Notes: a model not told the origin generated them from the letters alone. Counted from the stretch's first letter, positions 45,148 to 57,880 are shown. The stretch: DNA of 64,000 bases from Triglochin maritima (GCA_963682175.1 OY821791.1:29820326-29884325); one strand, 5' to 3'. Numbers and translations: made by a program.

Positions 45148-45767
45148 GAAAAGACTTGATTCTCAGCTAACGGACCCTCAACTACTACGGTAGTTCCTAT
45201 AAACGTTGTATCTGCAGGAAGCTAACTAGAACAATCATGGAAGTTATTAGCTGGGTGAATCCAACCCCTACCTCTATAAAAAAATGGGTTGAATTGGCTT
45301 AATAGATTTACATTCGTAGCAATATCTTCATCCTCCCCAACCTCATCATCATCCTCATCCTCCTCACTTGATGACTCATTCCTGTCCTCTCACTCCATAT
45401 TGTAATCTTCGTCATCATTTTATTATTCATCCTCAGTTGGTATCGACTTGAAGTTTGTTCTTTGTTGTTGATTAAAATCAAAAGTTCTACTCGTAGGCCG
45501 ACTGGTTTCTGTTTTGGCTTCTTGGGCCTATCGTGTACTATAAACCAATGCTTACATTTTGAGTTATATCACCACCAAAGTACATAATTATCGGAATCAT
45601 TTCCGCTAATCTACAATAATGCAGTGTTTTTTCATCAGTTTCATACTATAATTATGAAACTACGAAGATTACTAACTATTAAGTTTGTTAATCCACAAAT
45701 ATGCATTTTGATAACATTACTAACTATTAAGTAGAGATAATACAAATTACGAAGGGAAAAATTACCA
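45148..45767. other. Decayed sequence with an acidic minus-strand frame
   Basis: The minus strand at 45240-45400 reads as Asp/Glu-rich followed by NPFFYRGRGWIHPANNF, resembling a transposon-encoded protein, but with stops and no conserved domain I can name. In the ancestral sequence it continued from 32862. The remainder is AT-rich. Confidence 0.3.
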
Positions 45768-46074
45768 CAAATATCAACAACTGAGCCTGACATATCAGAA
45801 ATTTGGTATCACAAAAAAGAATTACTTGTCAATAGGCCAAATTCGAAGTGTGTGTTGCAAGGAGGTAAGGAATGTGTTGAATATGCAATCCAGAAGGAAG
45901 GGGAGGGGGGATTTATATCACCCCACGGGACAGTGAGTCTCATGGGGTGACCTCCGGATTGCATATTCAACACATTCCTTACCTCCAACACACACTTCGA
46001 ATTTTGCCTATTGACAAGTAATCTTTTTTGTGATACCAAATTTCTGATATGTCGGGCTTAGTTGCTGATATTTG
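45768..46074. repeat. Long hairpin: arms of about 125 bp with a 50-60-bp loop
   Basis: 45768-45898 and 45952-46074 are inverted copies (CAAATATCAACAACTGAGCC... GAAATTTGGTATCACAAAA... AATATGCAATCC) with few mismatches and two small indels. The loop itself contains TCACCCCACGGGAC facing GTCTCATGGGGTGA. Transcribed RNA would be nearly fully double-stranded. Its flanks show no clear terminal repeat or target duplication. Confidence 0.85.
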
Positions 46075-46104
46075 AGTCCCATGGGACAACACATTTATAA
46101 ACCT

Positions 46105-46260
46105 CGCTTTCACACCACGAGACAACATGTCCCGTGGGGTGGCTTCACCCGACGGGCCTGCGAGTCTTGCGGGAATTACACTTTGAAAACCCCATTGTTT
46201 TGCCTAAAAATTTAAATTTTGTTTTAATTTTTATTAATTAAAAAAATTCTGGTATTTCAT
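46105..46260. repeat. GC-rich dispersed repeat, inverted relative to 29130-29265
   Basis: TGTCCCGTGGGGTGGCTTCACCCGACGGGCCTGCGAGTC followed by a T/A-rich tail with AAATTTTGTTTTAATTTTTATTAATT. The other copy has the same order on the opposite strand. Class unknown. Confidence 0.5.
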
Positions 46261-48710
46261 CACAGCAAATTAATATTTTCTTGAAAACGATAACTATAAT
46301 ATTGGCAAAGCTTCCGTAAAAACACATACGCCAAGGATGGAGATACAAGCCTTCAATGTTAAGGCAAGGTTACATTAAGGTGACCAATTAAGCTATATTA
46401 GATTTTTCACAACAAATTAACGTTGAATTAAGATTTTACCGTGTAAATTCTATGCTCAATTCATCACTTAATTGCTGTAAAGTGTAAACTACAATAATGT
46501 TTTCAGTCTCTCTTGATCAGAAATTGTAAGTTCTTAATTCTGTATGATTTTCAAGTGAGTTGTCCAAACTTAAAATCAGTGGCGGATCAAAAATAATAAT
46601 ATTGGGTATGCAATAACATTAAAAATAATAAATAACATAATCTTCAATGACGACAAGTCATGAAAAAATGGAATAGGTTTTACATTAAGAGTACTTGAAA
46701 ACACATTAAAATGTAAACTTTTCAAAAATCAATTAATTTTCCAAGTAAACACTCGTAATTTGAAAATAACTTAAAATATTATCACTACTAATTCTAGAAA
46801 AACACCCAAACATCAACACTTACTGCCCTTGTATGTCACACGGCTGGGGATATGATCTATTGTTGGAACTATTAACCTAATTCGACATTTGCAAAAACAA
46901 ACAAAACATGAAAAAATCACAACCAGTTAAAAAACATGGGTAAAACTTCAAAGGAAAAGGAATCAATATCATATCGAGCTCATCTCGAGGCTATCAAGCT
47001 CACAGTTCTTCACAATCAAACTAAGTCTATCGAGCTTACACCACGTGCAAGAGGAATCGAATTAATATTGAACCTATCGATCTCACGGGAAAAACAGTCT
47101 GATTTCAAAGGAGCATAGCTATCAAACCTATCGAGTTGGCAGGAATAATAGTATATTTTCCATCGATCCAACTATCGAGTACCTATCGAACTACGGCCGA
47201 ACCTATCGAGCAACGTCTGGAACACAGGAAAATGGTTCAACTTCCAACCCAGGCGACAGAGCTCAAATCAATACCAATAAATTGAGGAAATCAACTACAT
47301 TTTTTATAGAAATAATAATCTAATCTCCTAAAAAAATATCAAGAAATTAAAAAACATAAACGTGCTTACGTGCCCTAAAATAGAAACCATATGACCTAAA
47401 ACTGCAAACAGAATCGAACTCATATCAAACAAATATCGATCATATCGAGCGTCGTCGGAAACCCAGAAAAACGGTCTGACTTCAATCAATTCAGCCAAGC
47501 CCACATAACAGTCAATCAAAACCAACAAATGTAGATAATTAACTACATTTATGATAGAAACAATAACCTAACATTCAAAAACAAATAACTAAACAAATAA
47601 AACCTGCTCTAAAACTGACCTTCGTCGGTGAACGACTTCAATGGAGGAGTTGTTCTCCGATGTGGGTTCGTCTATGACCGGGAACCTTCGATAGGGCAGG
47701 AGGCCTTGGGTTCAACTCGGCTCGATCTAGTTTCGATTGAGGGGTCGAGTGCGACAGAGAAAGAGAAGGGAGACGCGTTCCCTTTTTAAAGAGAGTTCAA
47801 ATGGATGCGTGAGAAAGAGAGAGGTTTTTTGGGTTATTAAAATAGTAGGGTTTGGAGAGAAGTGGAAAGATAAGTATATTTTTCAGAGGACGTCAAAATA
47901 GGTAAAAAAAAATTAGATCTTGGACAACTTGGAGCATAGTTAATCAAATTTTCCATTTGTATGGATGATGAAAGAAAACAAAATATACGACCATCATTAG
48001 GTAAGTTTCTACTCATTTTCTTTCAACATGTTGTAACTTCTCATAAATTGCCCTAAAAGGTCTAAATTCAAACTTTATTAGGCTTAAAATGTTATTTGGT
48101 TGGTATACTATTGATATAGGACATCTAACATGATTTTGTTTTCTCTGAGAAAATTGGATATGCGAGTGCATACCCCCCCCCCCCCCCCCACCCCACACAC
48201 ACATTTGGGTTGTCAATGGGTAGGGTACAAAATGGTATAAGCTATTTTATTACCCTACCTAATAATTCTGAGTGGTTAAACAAAAATGGGTACGAAACAA
48301 CCTTTATCCATACCCTACCCATTACTCGAAAAATATGGGCAACCGGAACGGTGAATGGTATAACGGTTAATTTCCTGATTTAACAAAAAGATAAAAAATT
48401 GATGTAGAACATAATGTTTTTATAATTTCTTTCTTGAAATTTCAATAATTTTGTAAGGTTTCAATAAAAATACATATGTTTCAATCAGTTCACATGGAAA
48501 GACACTAAAATCATTGTTTCGCTTCAAAATTCAAATTGTCATTCTTCATCCTTGAATTGAGACTAGTCCACGGTTCAGAACTAAAAGGTAAAAAATTAAC
48601 ATTAAGTGAGTTCACTTTACAAGTTAAATGAGCATGTTACTGCATTGTTGTTGACACAGACACTAAAATTCTCTTACATTACCACAAGTGAAATAAACCT
48701 CACAGGGGGT
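46261..48710. other. Gene-free AT-rich region with a diverged tandem block
   Basis: No supported frame. About 47190-47330 and 47430-47570 are diverged copies of a unit of about 120-140 bp (TATCGAGC..., GGAAC..CAG.AAAA..G.TC.., CAACTACATTT). 47640-47790 is less AT-rich and looks like a leader or terminal region of something unrecognised. 48174-48190 is a poly-C run. 48217-48334 has short inverted TACCCTACCCATT copies. Confidence 0.45.
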
Positions 48711-49094
48711 TGAGAAAGAATGTGAATACAAAGATATGTGTATGTGTGTGTATTCAATTATGCTCATCACAACATGTAGTGCAAGAAAATCATAAAACTA
48801 AATCCAACTTTGCCTCCACATGAAATAAGATAACACCATATCATTAAAACATACAAGACAATAATTAGAATGAAGCTAAATGAACTCATGTATAAAGACC
48901 AAACCCCACTATGCCTCCACATGAAATAAGATTTACGCAATCATTAAAACATACAAGACATTAATCAAGGTACGGGCAACAAGAGCACATACAACTACAA
49001 GCCATGTTTCCTTTATTAATTCCATCCATATCCTCACATCATCATTCCCCATAAAATAGGTCCACTAAGGCCACAATACAAGATGTTCATGATG

Positions 49095-50985
49095 CACCCA
49101 GCTTTCAATTTGACTCTTAAGCTCGCCCGGTCACCACCGATTTCTTCCTCAAGCACCTACAAGTGTAGATTTAGGTACCCAAACAACTTTGGGTCCTTGA
49201 TTGTTAGCTTTAGGAACCCAAACCATTTTGGTATTAGGAGCCCACACACTTGAGGAACTATGGTTTACAACTAAGTGCTTTCCATTTAAGGTAGTATGAG
49301 ATACATGGTTTTTCAATTTAGCATTGTATCCTAAACCATGTTTTTGTAACGATTGCCTTTCACTACCTAATAGCATGTTAAGCATCTTAGTTCCACTAGT
49401 GAATCTTTCTAAATCTTTTCTTAATTGCACATTGCAAACTTGAAGATCTAGTGGTTCACAATCTATAGGTGTTGCTTTTAATTTATCAAAATTTGATGCA
49501 AAGTTTTCTAGCTTAGCAACCACCTCATTTTTCTAAGTCATGAAATGCATTTTGAACCTCACAAATGATCTCATATTGTTTAACTAAGTCATGAAATGCA
49601 TTTTGCAGCTCAACATGTGTATAAGTGTCTTCATTAACACTAGAATGTGAGCTATCACTATAATATGACTTACTTGGGCACGAATTACTAGAGCAAGAGT
49701 TAGATTCTACCTCACTTTTATCTTCAATAGCCATGAAGCATGAGTGAGCCACTTCTCTTCTACTTTGCAAGGAAGACGACGATGATGATGGTGATGAAGA
49801 ATCATCCCATGTAGCCTTGTGTGCTTCCTCCTTCCTTTCTCTTCTCTTGCTCTTCTCCTTTTCTCTTCTCCTCTCCCTTCTCTCCTTTTTCTTCTCCCCT
49901 TCTTTTCTCTCATTTTCACTCTCCTCCTTCTCCTTTTCTTTTTCTCTCCTTTCACTTCTTCTACCTCTTCTTTCATTCTTTTCTCCCTTATCCTTCTTGA
50001 GGTATTTGAAGAAGTCTTTGGCTAGGACTTCAATGTCCTCATCTTCTACACTCCTTCTTGGTTGGTCAATGTTTGCATGTAATGACAAGAAGGGTTTGTT
50101 CCTTGAAGCTTCATTCTCCTTTCGATGGTTGATTTGGAGTTCATACGCCATCAAATTACCAATTAATTCCTCCATCTTGAGTTTGGAAAGGTCGTGTGCT
50201 TCTTCAATTGCGACCACCTTGTCTTCCCAATCGTGGCTTAACGACCGGAGGAATTTCCTTGTCATCTCTCCTTCATTTAATCTTCTTCCAAGAACCAAAA
50301 GAGAGTTAGTGATATCGGTGAAGCGAGTGTTCATTTCGCTTATGTTTTCACCGATTTGCATAGAAAAAATCTCATATTTATGCATGAGGAGACTAATGCG
50401 GGTTTCCTTAGTTTTACTATCCCCCTCATGATGCATTTGTAGTCTATGCCAAATCTCATATGCAGTAACACAACCTTTAATCCTATTATATTCACCCTCA
50501 TTAAGGCCACAATACAAGATGTTCATGATTTTCGAATTCATTTCGATTTCTTTCATTTTGGGTCTTGTAAGTGAATCTAATTCATCTTCATTTGGGGGGT
50601 GTATGGATTTTGGAGAAACATCCAATACTTAAGGTCATTAGAAATTAGGAAAATCTTTATCCTATTCTTCCAATAATCATAATTAGACCCATTAATCAAA
50701 GGAGGTCGAGTTGTGCATAATCCTTCTATGTGATTAGATGAAGTAGAGGTCATGCTAAAAATACGATTAAGTATGAGAATTAGCTAACAAGGCTCTGATA
50801 CCAAATGTAGGATCGTGTGGGTTATGGGTCCACAGTACTAATCACTATTTTTACACTAATTACCTACTTGTTTAAGCAATCAAGATATGCACAGCGGAAT
50901 TTAAATAAAACAAGCAAGTAGGGAAGGAATATGCAAACCACAATCGACACGGGAGATTTGTATAGAGGTTCGGCACCCTACCCGG
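49095..50985 (-). mobile_element. Ty1/copia (SIRE-like) fragment: partial LTR, primer site and gag
   Basis: Minus-strand order: partial LTR 50985-50806 (start in plus orientation TGTAGGATCGTGTGGG), primer site 50803-50791 (TGGTATCAGAGCC, tRNA-Met), gag from 50753 downward. Protease, integrase and RT are missing. A 28-bp sequence AGGCCACAATACAAGATGTTC... occurs at both 49067-49094 and within gag at 50504-50531, marking a rearrangement junction. Confidence 0.8.
49149..50753 (-). pseudogene. Copia Gag pseudogene
   Basis: ATG at 50753 (MTSTSSNHIEGL, RPPLINGSNYDYWKNR), as in copia Gag proteins with the N-terminal DUF4219 and UBN2 domains. A frameshift follows near 50620. The main frame then shows LTRPKMKEIEMNSKIMN, YEIWHRLQMHHEG, RFTDITNSLLVLGR and FLRSLSHDWEDKV. 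A Lys/Glu/Arg-rich stretch follows (about 49830-49990). A further shift leads to a C-terminal part with repeated VWVPK. It would have formed copia particles and is not functional. Confidence 0.8.
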
Positions 50986-51331
50986 GTCTTATTCTGGGCT
51001 TTTCGGGATGTCTTTGTTGGTCTTGGATGCATCTACTTCACTTGTTGGAGCTCCGACCCGAATAGAATTGCCAAAATACTCCCCATGATGGTGTGGAGTT
51101 TTCTGTTTTGCTCTTTGGTCCTTCGGTCTTACGTTCAGGTCCTTCTCCCTTGCATCTTAGTCCTTAGGTCTTACAATTAAGTCCTTTTTCCCTGCTTTTG
51201 GGTCCTTTCATGCTTCATCTCTTCAAACCTATTTATTTCTGAAATTCAAACATAAAACTCGTCACGTAGCATTACTTAGGTGTAAGATAATGGATATAAG
51301 ATACAAATATAGTATGAAATGATGTCAATCA
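50986..51331 (-). repeat. Family-B LTR end of element B3
   Basis: Resumes the B LTR after the copia fragment with CTTATTCTGGGCTTTTCGGG and ends GATGTCAATCA. The palindrome segment is missing because the break lies just beyond it. Confidence 0.75.
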
Positions 51332-52917
51332 AATACCCCCATACCTAAGTTTTTGCTAGTCCCGAGCAAAACAAAGAAAGAGAAAAACAAACGATAAACA
51401 AGAAATCCTAACTCACTTTCGTAGGAATCACGGTTGCACTTAGCACGTGCAACAAGCCGTTAAACCTCCTTGTTGCCAAGGAGGAGGAGTGTTGTCTCCT
51501 GAGAGTTTTCAGCGGATATACCCACAAAATCCGAACAAGATGCATTATTCAATCTAGACACTCGACTCGTTGGACATATTTTGTCGATCATTGGACGCGG
51601 TAATCCTACGGGCCGACTCTATAAAGGTAATCAGTCCACACACCTAGCCTAATGAACCATTCGTGCAAGTTAAATAAGAAATTAAGTGAAAGACATGGAC
51701 AACCTCAACATCCTCAAGTGATACAAAGTGCAAAGTCCATTAAGGTTCTTATTTGCATTACCATTTTTTTTATTTTTGTTTCTTTTCTTTTTTTTTTCTT
51801 TTTATTAGTTGGAGTGTCATTCTCCCAGGGTCACGTTTCGTGCATCATTGCCCATGAGGACTTACACTATCACGTACATCTTTCCCCAAATCTCCACATA
51901 GGGCAATCCCTACCACCCGTGTAACGGGAGTTCGGTCGGTGCATCCCAAGTCAGATGACTCGAAAGCACAAGGCACAAAGTCCCCTCAGACCTACTTTCC
52001 CGAGTGATAGGAGTCGTGCGAGAAGAGAGAAGACCTACTCACTTATTTGTTATCTACACATGAAGCAAAACCCCTACACTTAATGTCTCACAACAAGATT
52101 TAAAGGGTCCTTGACTACAACAAACTCCCTTAAATTAACAGACACGAATTATTGACTCACTAGGTTCAGGGTGAACTTCTTTAAATGCTTGAGCACTGAA
52201 ACCCTATGATTACTCACCCCCGAGGGAAAACTGGGGTGCATCCTAACGACTAGATAAATCCTAAAGCCACTGTACTAGATATCCTAATACATCAAGTTTA
52301 AGACAATTTTGGGAGCTTTCTTTTTACTTTGCCTCTCAACAATTTTGCACATGCTAAACACACACAAAACCCACAAAACATTTTCTTTCGGAAACACATG
52401 AAGATTTTGAAAGAAATGTGAAAATTTTAAAGCACTAGGCAAGCAAAAGAAGACAAGTCACCCAAGGATCATGGCAAGCAGATATATCGATATTAAATGC
52501 AGCACACTAACATGACCATATCAATACACACAAAAGAAAACAAAAATCAAAGGAAAAGACTCAACTATGTACACACGTAAAACACCCCCCACACCTACTT
52601 AATGCATTGTCCTCAATGAATGCGAGCAAGATACTACATGGATTTATGCATGAAAAATGAGAGATCTCACCAACATGAAGTACAAAGGGAAGTTCAAGGT
52701 CATGTTGATGGACACAAACCCGAATTCCCTCAAAACATGTGAGATGCTAAAGAAGCGATACAAATACGTGAAAGAAATGGAGCACAAATACACAAGGGTT
52801 GGAGCCTACAACAATCGATGCTCACTGAATGAGTCTTTTATTGTACTTTTTTTTCTTTTTATTTTTTTATTTTTTTTAATAGAACTATGTACAAACATAA
52901 GTTCCCATCTTCATTTG

Positions 52918-53140
52918 TCAAAAGACATCAAATGGGAACCTCAAAAGTGGGTCAATGCACTTGGAAAGGGAACATGACACCACGTGGAGCCAGAATACTC
53001 ATGTGTGGGCCCCCTTCACAAAGAGCACAAGATGAAATGAGAGGTTCATGAATTGGACGCAAATGTGTCTCATTCAAAGGATCAAACTGAAAGAGCTTGA
53101 ACCTCTCAAGAGTTTGGAAAATAAGGGGCAACGGAAGAAA
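52918..53140 (-). pseudogene. Gag C-terminal remnant of element B3
   Basis: Minus strand contains LERFKLFQFDP and MFPF... like A2 and B1, with TGA at 52918-52920. A short insertion changes the last residues. Truncated at 53140. Confidence 0.65.
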
Positions 53141-53735
53141 TTGATCATGAAAGTAATTATTTAATTAATCAATTTAAATAATTACTAAACTATTTTAATT
53201 AATTACTTAACTAATTTAACTAATTATTAACTTAATAATCAATTTATTTAGCAATTATCACAAATTATAATCAATTTAAATTTAAAAAAATCTAAAAAAA
53301 GGGAGGGGGCGTCTGATGGAGCCGCCCCGCTTGGGGGAGACGTCTGACGGAGCTGCCTCCCCCCAGGGGGGCTCCGACGGCCACCCCGCAGTTGGTGTCA
53401 GGCGTTCGCGGGAGACGGCCGACCCAACGATTAGGCACCCGCGGGAGCCCGTCCGTTGGGTCGGGCGTCTCCTGTGAATGCATGTCCCCAAAAAAAATTA
53501 AAATATACAAAAACTAAACAATACATTTTACCATATTCGAGTAAACCGAGGCGTCTGCTGGCTCTTTTCTGGGCCTCCGAGACATACTTTTGGGTGAATA
53601 TGAGTGTAATATGAAGAGAGAGTGGTGTTAGGAGAGTGAAATGAAGAGTTATATAAGTAGAAATGACAGAAGGGCAAAATGGTAATTGATTGGGGCGATT
53701 TAAGTAGTTTTCGGACGATGAATAACACTTAAGTT
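53141..53735. mobile_element. Second Mutator-like copy, left-truncated
   Basis: Matches the 26477-27671 element: the AT-rich part (TTAATTAATTACTTAACT...), a GC-rich block with GGGGGCGTCTGATGGAGCC (53305-53470), a minus-strand frame related to that of 27447-27629, and a right terminus with GGGGCGATTTAAGTAGTTTTCGG. The left TIR is absent. The GC block is diverged and lacks the perfect 60-bp arms. Confidence 0.65.
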
Positions 53736-55250
53736 TAAATATGACCATAATTTCAGATTTTTACATATTTGGTGCGACAATTTGTGACGTTAATCATTAC
53801 CTTTTTCCCCTTGGATGTGGTTTTATGTGTAATATATATCATTTCAATATCTTCACATATTTTACGTTTGATTCAAATATCAGAATGCTTACGGTTGGGT
53901 TAAAAGAAACAATTGCTAACCTCACCATAACTATTTTAACGCTAAACATAAGGTGTTTACTGGAGATGTCTCCAATTTTGACATAATTTTGACATGTTTG
54001 AAGGCTTGAAGCTCAAAATGGAGGCTATTCGGTGTATACAAGGCTGTATCAAGTTAGAAGCAATAATAAATTGATGTCCAGATTTGAATCTATATTCAAA
54101 GAATTAAAAAAAAATCTCCAGAATCGTATACAAGATTTTTAAAAATCACAACAATTTTTTTAAAATCTTGCTTCATTAACTTTATGCTTGAACTCATATT
54201 CATAAACATCACTCAAACTTCAGATTAAGATACTAAGTTACTAACATTAAATATTGTTTAGTACTGATTTGCGTAATTGAATTCTGGACAAAAGACTAAG
54301 TATCATATGAAACTACAAATTACGCTAACTCAAGGGGAAATAGTACGATGTACGTTGCCAATTAAGAAAAGTAATCCAAAATATATTTTAAAAAATATGT
54401 ACGTGAATTACAAAATTAATAATATCAACCTAATACAAGCATTGTATATTTTTTATAACAATATACAAGTTTCGGGAAAACCAAATTAATCATCACTTAA
54501 GTGGTAAATTAAAGATAACATTAACATTTACTAAACATAACTTAAATTTTAAATATGTATAGGTACAATTATCAGATAAATATAGTCACATAAACATACC
54601 TCTAGAAGGATGTTGATGGAAAAAAACCCATAAAAAATAAAAAATAGGGCTGAAAATACCCTCCGATCCACGTAGGTACAGGTAGGTGGATAGAATGTAT
54701 ATTTAAAATGTTGTATTACTAGTTAATTCATTTGGACATCATGTCATCAATAATTATAAAAGCCGAAAATTGAAAATGAAAAATGAAGAAAAAAATCAAC
54801 TTTTTTGTTTGCATGTTATTTTAAAACACTATATTTTCGATTCTAACATCGTTATGTCACTACAAAAGTAAACAACTCCGTTGATGTCATTAAGTTTTTC
54901 ACAATGTCACTTCTGTGTTAATTAAATTAATATTTAATTGTTAAATTTATGAACTTTTCCTTAAGAAATCTAATAACTACCTCTCACTCCTTTCTTCTAT
55001 TTCTCACATATTTCTGTGCTCTCTCTTCTCTCTCACATTTCTCCTCTTTCTTTCCTCCTGGTTCTCTCCTCTCTCCTATTTCTTCTTTTTTCTTCTCTCT
55101 CATCACCCCTTTTGGCAAAATAGGAGGGAGAGAGAAGAAAAAGGGAAGAAAGAGAAGAAATGCGAGAGAGAAGATAGTGGGTGCTATGATCAATCACATC
55201 TCATTATGACATTTATTCTTTCGAAAAAGAGGTCAGAATCCATAATCTAG
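53736..55250. other. Gene-free AT-rich segment
   Basis: No supported frame. 54980-55175 is a CT-rich stretch followed by its GA-rich imperfect reverse complement (CTCTCTTCTCTCTCAC... GAGAGAGAAGAAAAAGGG), a low-complexity inverted repeat. Confidence 0.6.
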
Positions 55251-56319
55251 CACGAGTGCAGAATGCTCAATAGAAGTCTATCGATATAGACGTCGGATGT
55301 TTGGTCATCTGACGTCTATAGGTTTGTAGAAACGTCGGTTGTCTAGTATAACTGACGTCTATACTTCCTGAAAGAAGAAAATATTTTTTGTTTATTTTTT
55401 TGGATTTATTTCGTATAAGAATTTATGTTGATTTATTTTGTATCAGAAATAACGCAATTGTTTGGGATTTATTTCATGTAAGAATTAACTCATTTTTTTG
55501 GAATTTATTTTGTATAAGAAATAACGCAATTTTTTAGGATTTATTTCGTATAAGAATTTATGTGGATTATTTTTGTATAAGAATAATGTGGATTTAAAAA
55601 TAGTTACATCATTGTAACTATCACATGTGTCTGTATGGTGACATGTTTAGTCCCACATTGGAGAAAGTTTTTTATTGGTGGAGTTGAAGTACTTCACCAC
55701 TCCTTTACTTCTAAATGGTAGTTTGGTACCACACTACAAAATGCAAGTGAGATACATATATATTTAATGGTCAAACGATTGGCACTTGGGGCACTTGGGC
55801 TTAAAATGGTTGAACCGTTTTTTTACTATTAACCCATGTATAGACGTCGGTTGTATATGGTAGCCGACGTCTATATGGCGTATTTTTTATTAATTATTGT
55901 TATTTCAAAGTATAGACGTCGGTCAATCTATATATCTGACGTCTATTTGGTGTAATAGTTTAGTCCCACATCGGAGAATTTATTTTTGTTGGTGTGGTTG
56001 ATGTACTTCACCACTCCTTTACTGCTGAACGCGAACGACTTAGGGCACCTGGGCATGTTGGGCTTGATATTCGTGATTATTTGTCAAAAGATTGGCACTT
56101 GGGCAGTTTGGGCTTGATTAATGTGAGTGCAAAATGCCCGATATACGTTCCAATGTATTTTTTGGTTAATTAACATATAATAGACGTCGGTCGTATATAG
56201 CCGACGTCTATATAACAAGGAATAGACGACGGGAAAATAGACGTCGGTTACTTGAACCGTCGAAATCCGACGTCTATACCCTTGTATATCCGACGTATAT
56301 GAACTTTTCTGCACTAGTA
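55251..56319. mobile_element. Non-autonomous CACTA element (1069 bp)
   Basis: Left terminus CACGAGTGCAGAATGC (CACTA form mutated), right terminus CTTTTCTGCACTAGTA, 3-bp target duplication TAG (55248-55250 and 56320-56322). Subterminal GACGTCGG/CCGACGTC arrays and an interior of the form TTTAGTCCCACATTGGAG, shared with 18784-19835. It sits at the edge of the gene island. Confidence 0.87.
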
Positions 56320-57880
56320 TAGAGATCCAAACGAACCCTAAACATTTACAATAAATGAAGATAAAAGTAAATTATTAATTGATAGTAGAAAAGTGAATTT
56401 TCGTGGTGCACTACTTGAATCATTGAACTCGTATTCAAAATGTCAAATAATTGATGGGTATATGCAATGGTCAAGGTAAAAAAGATCAAATTTCAATATA
56501 TTCTGAATTTGTAGCATAACAAAACAGTCAAAAAAATGTAAAAACATAAAGCAAAATACTTCTAAGATAAAGCTGTAAAAAAAAATAAGTTCTCATTTAT
56601 GTTTACAAGGATGTCCGTGATATATTGATTTATATGGTCCCAATAATTCAATAAATAAATAGAAGGTTAGTTGGACAGAATTAATGGGTATGGGGTAGGT
56701 GGAATTATTGGGCTTTTGCAAAAACATTTCTTCAAATATGGTATTCAGTAAAGTCTTCATTGTTTATGACATTATTCAAAATCACCTCGAATATCTAAGC
56801 TAGTAAACTATTGATGTTACATTTCTTTCTATATTTTATTATGTCTTAACATATAGATATTCTTGTTACAACTAGCATTAAATACAATCAAGAGGGATAA
56901 TGTTAAGAACTTCTAATTGAAAGTTTATAGACAATATATAATATCCACAACAATTCAAAAGTTATTATGAAAGCTAATTTTGAAGTGCAAATCTATAGTA
57001 GGCTCGTATACTTGTATCACACCTTCAACAATATCTTGTCATACAAGGTGTTGGGTATTACAACCAGCACACTTGAACACTTGATGTTCTCGTCACTGTC
57101 AAACTAGTTCAATCAATTAAGCATAAAAATGGTAGATGTGACTCTTACCATTGTTGATGTAGCTGCCAACTAGTTGAAATTTTGATTCCATTTGAGCGAA
57201 CACATAAGATATTTGTAATATTTGTTCTATGTATATGTTAGAATTAGGAGTACTCATGATTTTGTAGAAAGATTACTCAAAACATTGTCACTACGCGTTG
57301 TAATTGTTACTTTTCTAAGTTGATACAATTAAAATATAATTTATATCCAATTTAATAATTAAATTTTAAAGTGAAGTAGAATTTCTACACTTTTTCTATT
57401 GGATGTGTATTATGAAATGTATGCATATCCTTCCTCTATTTCTATCCTTTTATAAAATATTGTTGTAAATCAATTTTAATGTTATAGTTGAAACATCGGT
57501 TAAAATCTCATATATTCGCTTTGTATTTGATGTGTCTACATCCCTGATCATCTACTACTTACCATTGTTCAACCATCGTGCATTTTCCTCTTGCTCGCGC
57601 CCACCTCTACAACAAAACCTAGGATGAGGATCTTGTTTTGTCAAAAAAAAATCACCACATTTTGATTCCTTATACATGATTTTGGAGGGGAATGTTTGCA
57701 AAAAAGCCACAAAACTTCGACAGAATGTAGTGATAGGAAAGTCACCACTATCTGAGCACCAAATCCAACATGTCTATCCACAGAGTCCAAACTGCAAAGT
57801 TATTAGTTTTTTAATTTAAACTAAAGACACCAAAACCAAACAAAACAACCCACCAAATCAAAGGCGGTTTTGGCGGCACA
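56320..57880. other. Gene-free AT-rich spacer upstream of the RING gene
   Basis: No element termini or coding frame recognised. It presumably contains the promoter of the RING gene; no TATA box could be assigned because the transcription start is unknown. Confidence 0.5.

Larger units (their letters stand above)
48711..53140 (-). mobile_element. Element B3: family-B element remnant, broken by a copia fragment
   Basis: LTR pieces 48711-49066 and 50986-51331 match the B1 LTR, with GATGTCAATCA at 51331. PPT follows at 51332, then the usual 3' region with pyrimidine tract (51760-51806), the CATTGTCCTCAATG motif (52604) and the gag C-terminus (52918-53140), where it stops against the Mutator-like copy. 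The 5' half is absent and no target duplication was found. Confidence 0.75.

Noticed and set aside
46936..47118. Short plus-strand frame near ATCGAGCT repeats
   Set aside because: 60 codons, no domain, no splice context, lies in an AT-rich block with diverged tandem copies.
48174..48190. Poly-C run
   Set aside because: Simple sequence with no associated structure; length may be unreliable in assembly.
49817..50431. 204-codon Ser/Leu/Phe-rich plus-strand frame
   Set aside because: It is the antisense of the copia gag Lys/Glu/Arg-rich region.
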